Below are positions 5,032-5,393 of a stretch of DNA of 5,393 nucleotides, one piece after another. The notes beneath the pieces were generated by a model. It did no database searches, was not told the DNA's origin, and saw nothing but the letters and a program-made list of their open reading frames with translations. The position numbers and the translations under genes are program-made. Positions within the stretch are counted from its first letter, which is position 1. Each line of letters starts with the position of its first letter. Source of the DNA: a bacterium (lineage in GTDB: Bacteria; SZUA-79; Acidulodesulfobacterales; Acidulodesulfobacteraceae); contig JAJYWW010000189.1 in assembly GCA_021791295.1 (NCBI GenBank), forward strand, positions 1-5,393. Direction: 5' to 3'.

Positions 5032-5382
5032 ATGAAAAGAAGCAAAATGGCTATTTTATTAGTTTTTGCAGTAGTGGGTATTACGGCATTAAGTTTGTCA
5101 GGTTGCGCTTATAATGTTTTCGGCACGTTAGCCCCTTCTAACGTTCCTGTATCGCAAACAGGCTATAAAGTGTTAGGTCCAACAAGCGGAGGTTCATGTA
5201 CCGATATATTTATAGGTATTCCTTTAGGAGAATCGAGCGTTAGGGCTGCTGTTAAACAAGCTATATCCAAGGTAAGCGGCGCTAATGCATTAATCAATAT
5301 AACCGTAAACAATACCGTGACGAATTATTATATAGTTCAAACTTATTGCGTTGAAGTTCACGGTACGGCAATAAGGAAATAA
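5032..5382 (+). CDS. Small lipoprotein of unknown function (TRL-like or YbjQ-like architecture)
   Basis: The product has 116 residues from ATG 5032. A basic N-terminus (MKRSK), a hydrophobic core and the lipobox LSGC with C25 form a lipoprotein signal peptide. Residue +2 is Ala, which suggests the outer membrane. The mature part has about 92 residues. It has a strand (GYKVLGPTSGGSC), a helix (ESSVRAAVKQAISKV), then GANALINITV and a final strand CVEVHGTAIRK. The pattern 'GA.ALIN(I/V).V ... V.GTA' recalls small periplasmic lipoproteins of the TRL-like kind and YbjQ-type domains; this is a resemblance only. Two mature cysteines besides the lipidated one (in GGSC and TYC) could form a disulfide. 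AGGAG at 5021-5025 is 6 nt from ATG 5032 but only 3 nt from ATG 5029, so I prefer 5032; the difference is one Met. Function unknown. Only 11 bases follow the stop in the window. Confidence 0.85.
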   Translation: MKRSKMAILLVFAVVGITALSLSGCAYNVFGTLAPSNVPVSQTGYKVLGPTSGGSCTDIFIGIPLGESSVRAAVKQAISKVSGANALINITVNNTVTNYYIVQTYCVEVHGTAIRK

Positions 5383-5393
5383 AAAGGAAAAAA

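Noticed and set aside
5383..5393. A-rich end of the window as the start of a fourth repeat copy
   Set aside because: Copies begin with an A-run plus GGTGTCAG. The window ends in AAAGGAAAAAA without that motif, so nothing can be said.

Overview
The window is a low-GC, A/T-rich stretch with lysine-, asparagine- and isoleucine-rich proteins. It encodes type II secretion (T2SS) parts and two lipoproteins with clear lipoboxes, so the host is Gram-negative. My best guess is an uncultivated, low-GC relative of Desulfobacterota/Deltaproteobacteria. That rests on overall style (a T2SS gene set in a very A/T-rich coding background) and is weak. All six genes lie on the + strand.

Left part (1-3508): the 3' end of an ABC exporter is followed closely by a GspL-like inner-membrane protein. 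This overlaps by 4 bp (ATGA) with a GspC-like protein carrying a homology region and a PDZ domain. After a 131-bp A/T-rich gap containing (TTTA)6 comes a GspI-like minor pseudopilin. GspL, GspC and GspI are three parts of one machine: inner-membrane platform, link to the secretin, and pseudopilus tip. The gene order is not the usual C-D-E-F-G-H-I-J-K-L-M, and no D, E, F, G, H, J, K or M is visible here.

Middle (3509-4628): a compact, elaborate promoter precedes a 323-residue glycine/serine-rich lipoprotein. Three 7-bp repeats (AATCAYC) sit exactly 11 bp apart. They are followed by a perfect TTGACA -35 and a spacer containing ten consecutive G residues, with a weak -10 at 17-18 bp. A G10 run in this position in so A/T-rich a genome is the strongest lead in the window. 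It looks like a slipped-strand (phase-variable) promoter combined with a response-regulator-type operator.

Right part (4629-5393): a 400-bp gene-free region holds three copies of a hairpin element, each beginning with an A-run plus GGTGTCAG. The first and third are 110-bp copies with 104 identical positions, and two of the six differences compensate each other within the stem. The third copy runs into the ribosome binding site of a second, small lipoprotein gene. The elements look like mobile palindromic repeats (REP/MITE-like) or a conserved RNA structure. They may end transcription of the first lipoprotein gene and form the leader of the second.
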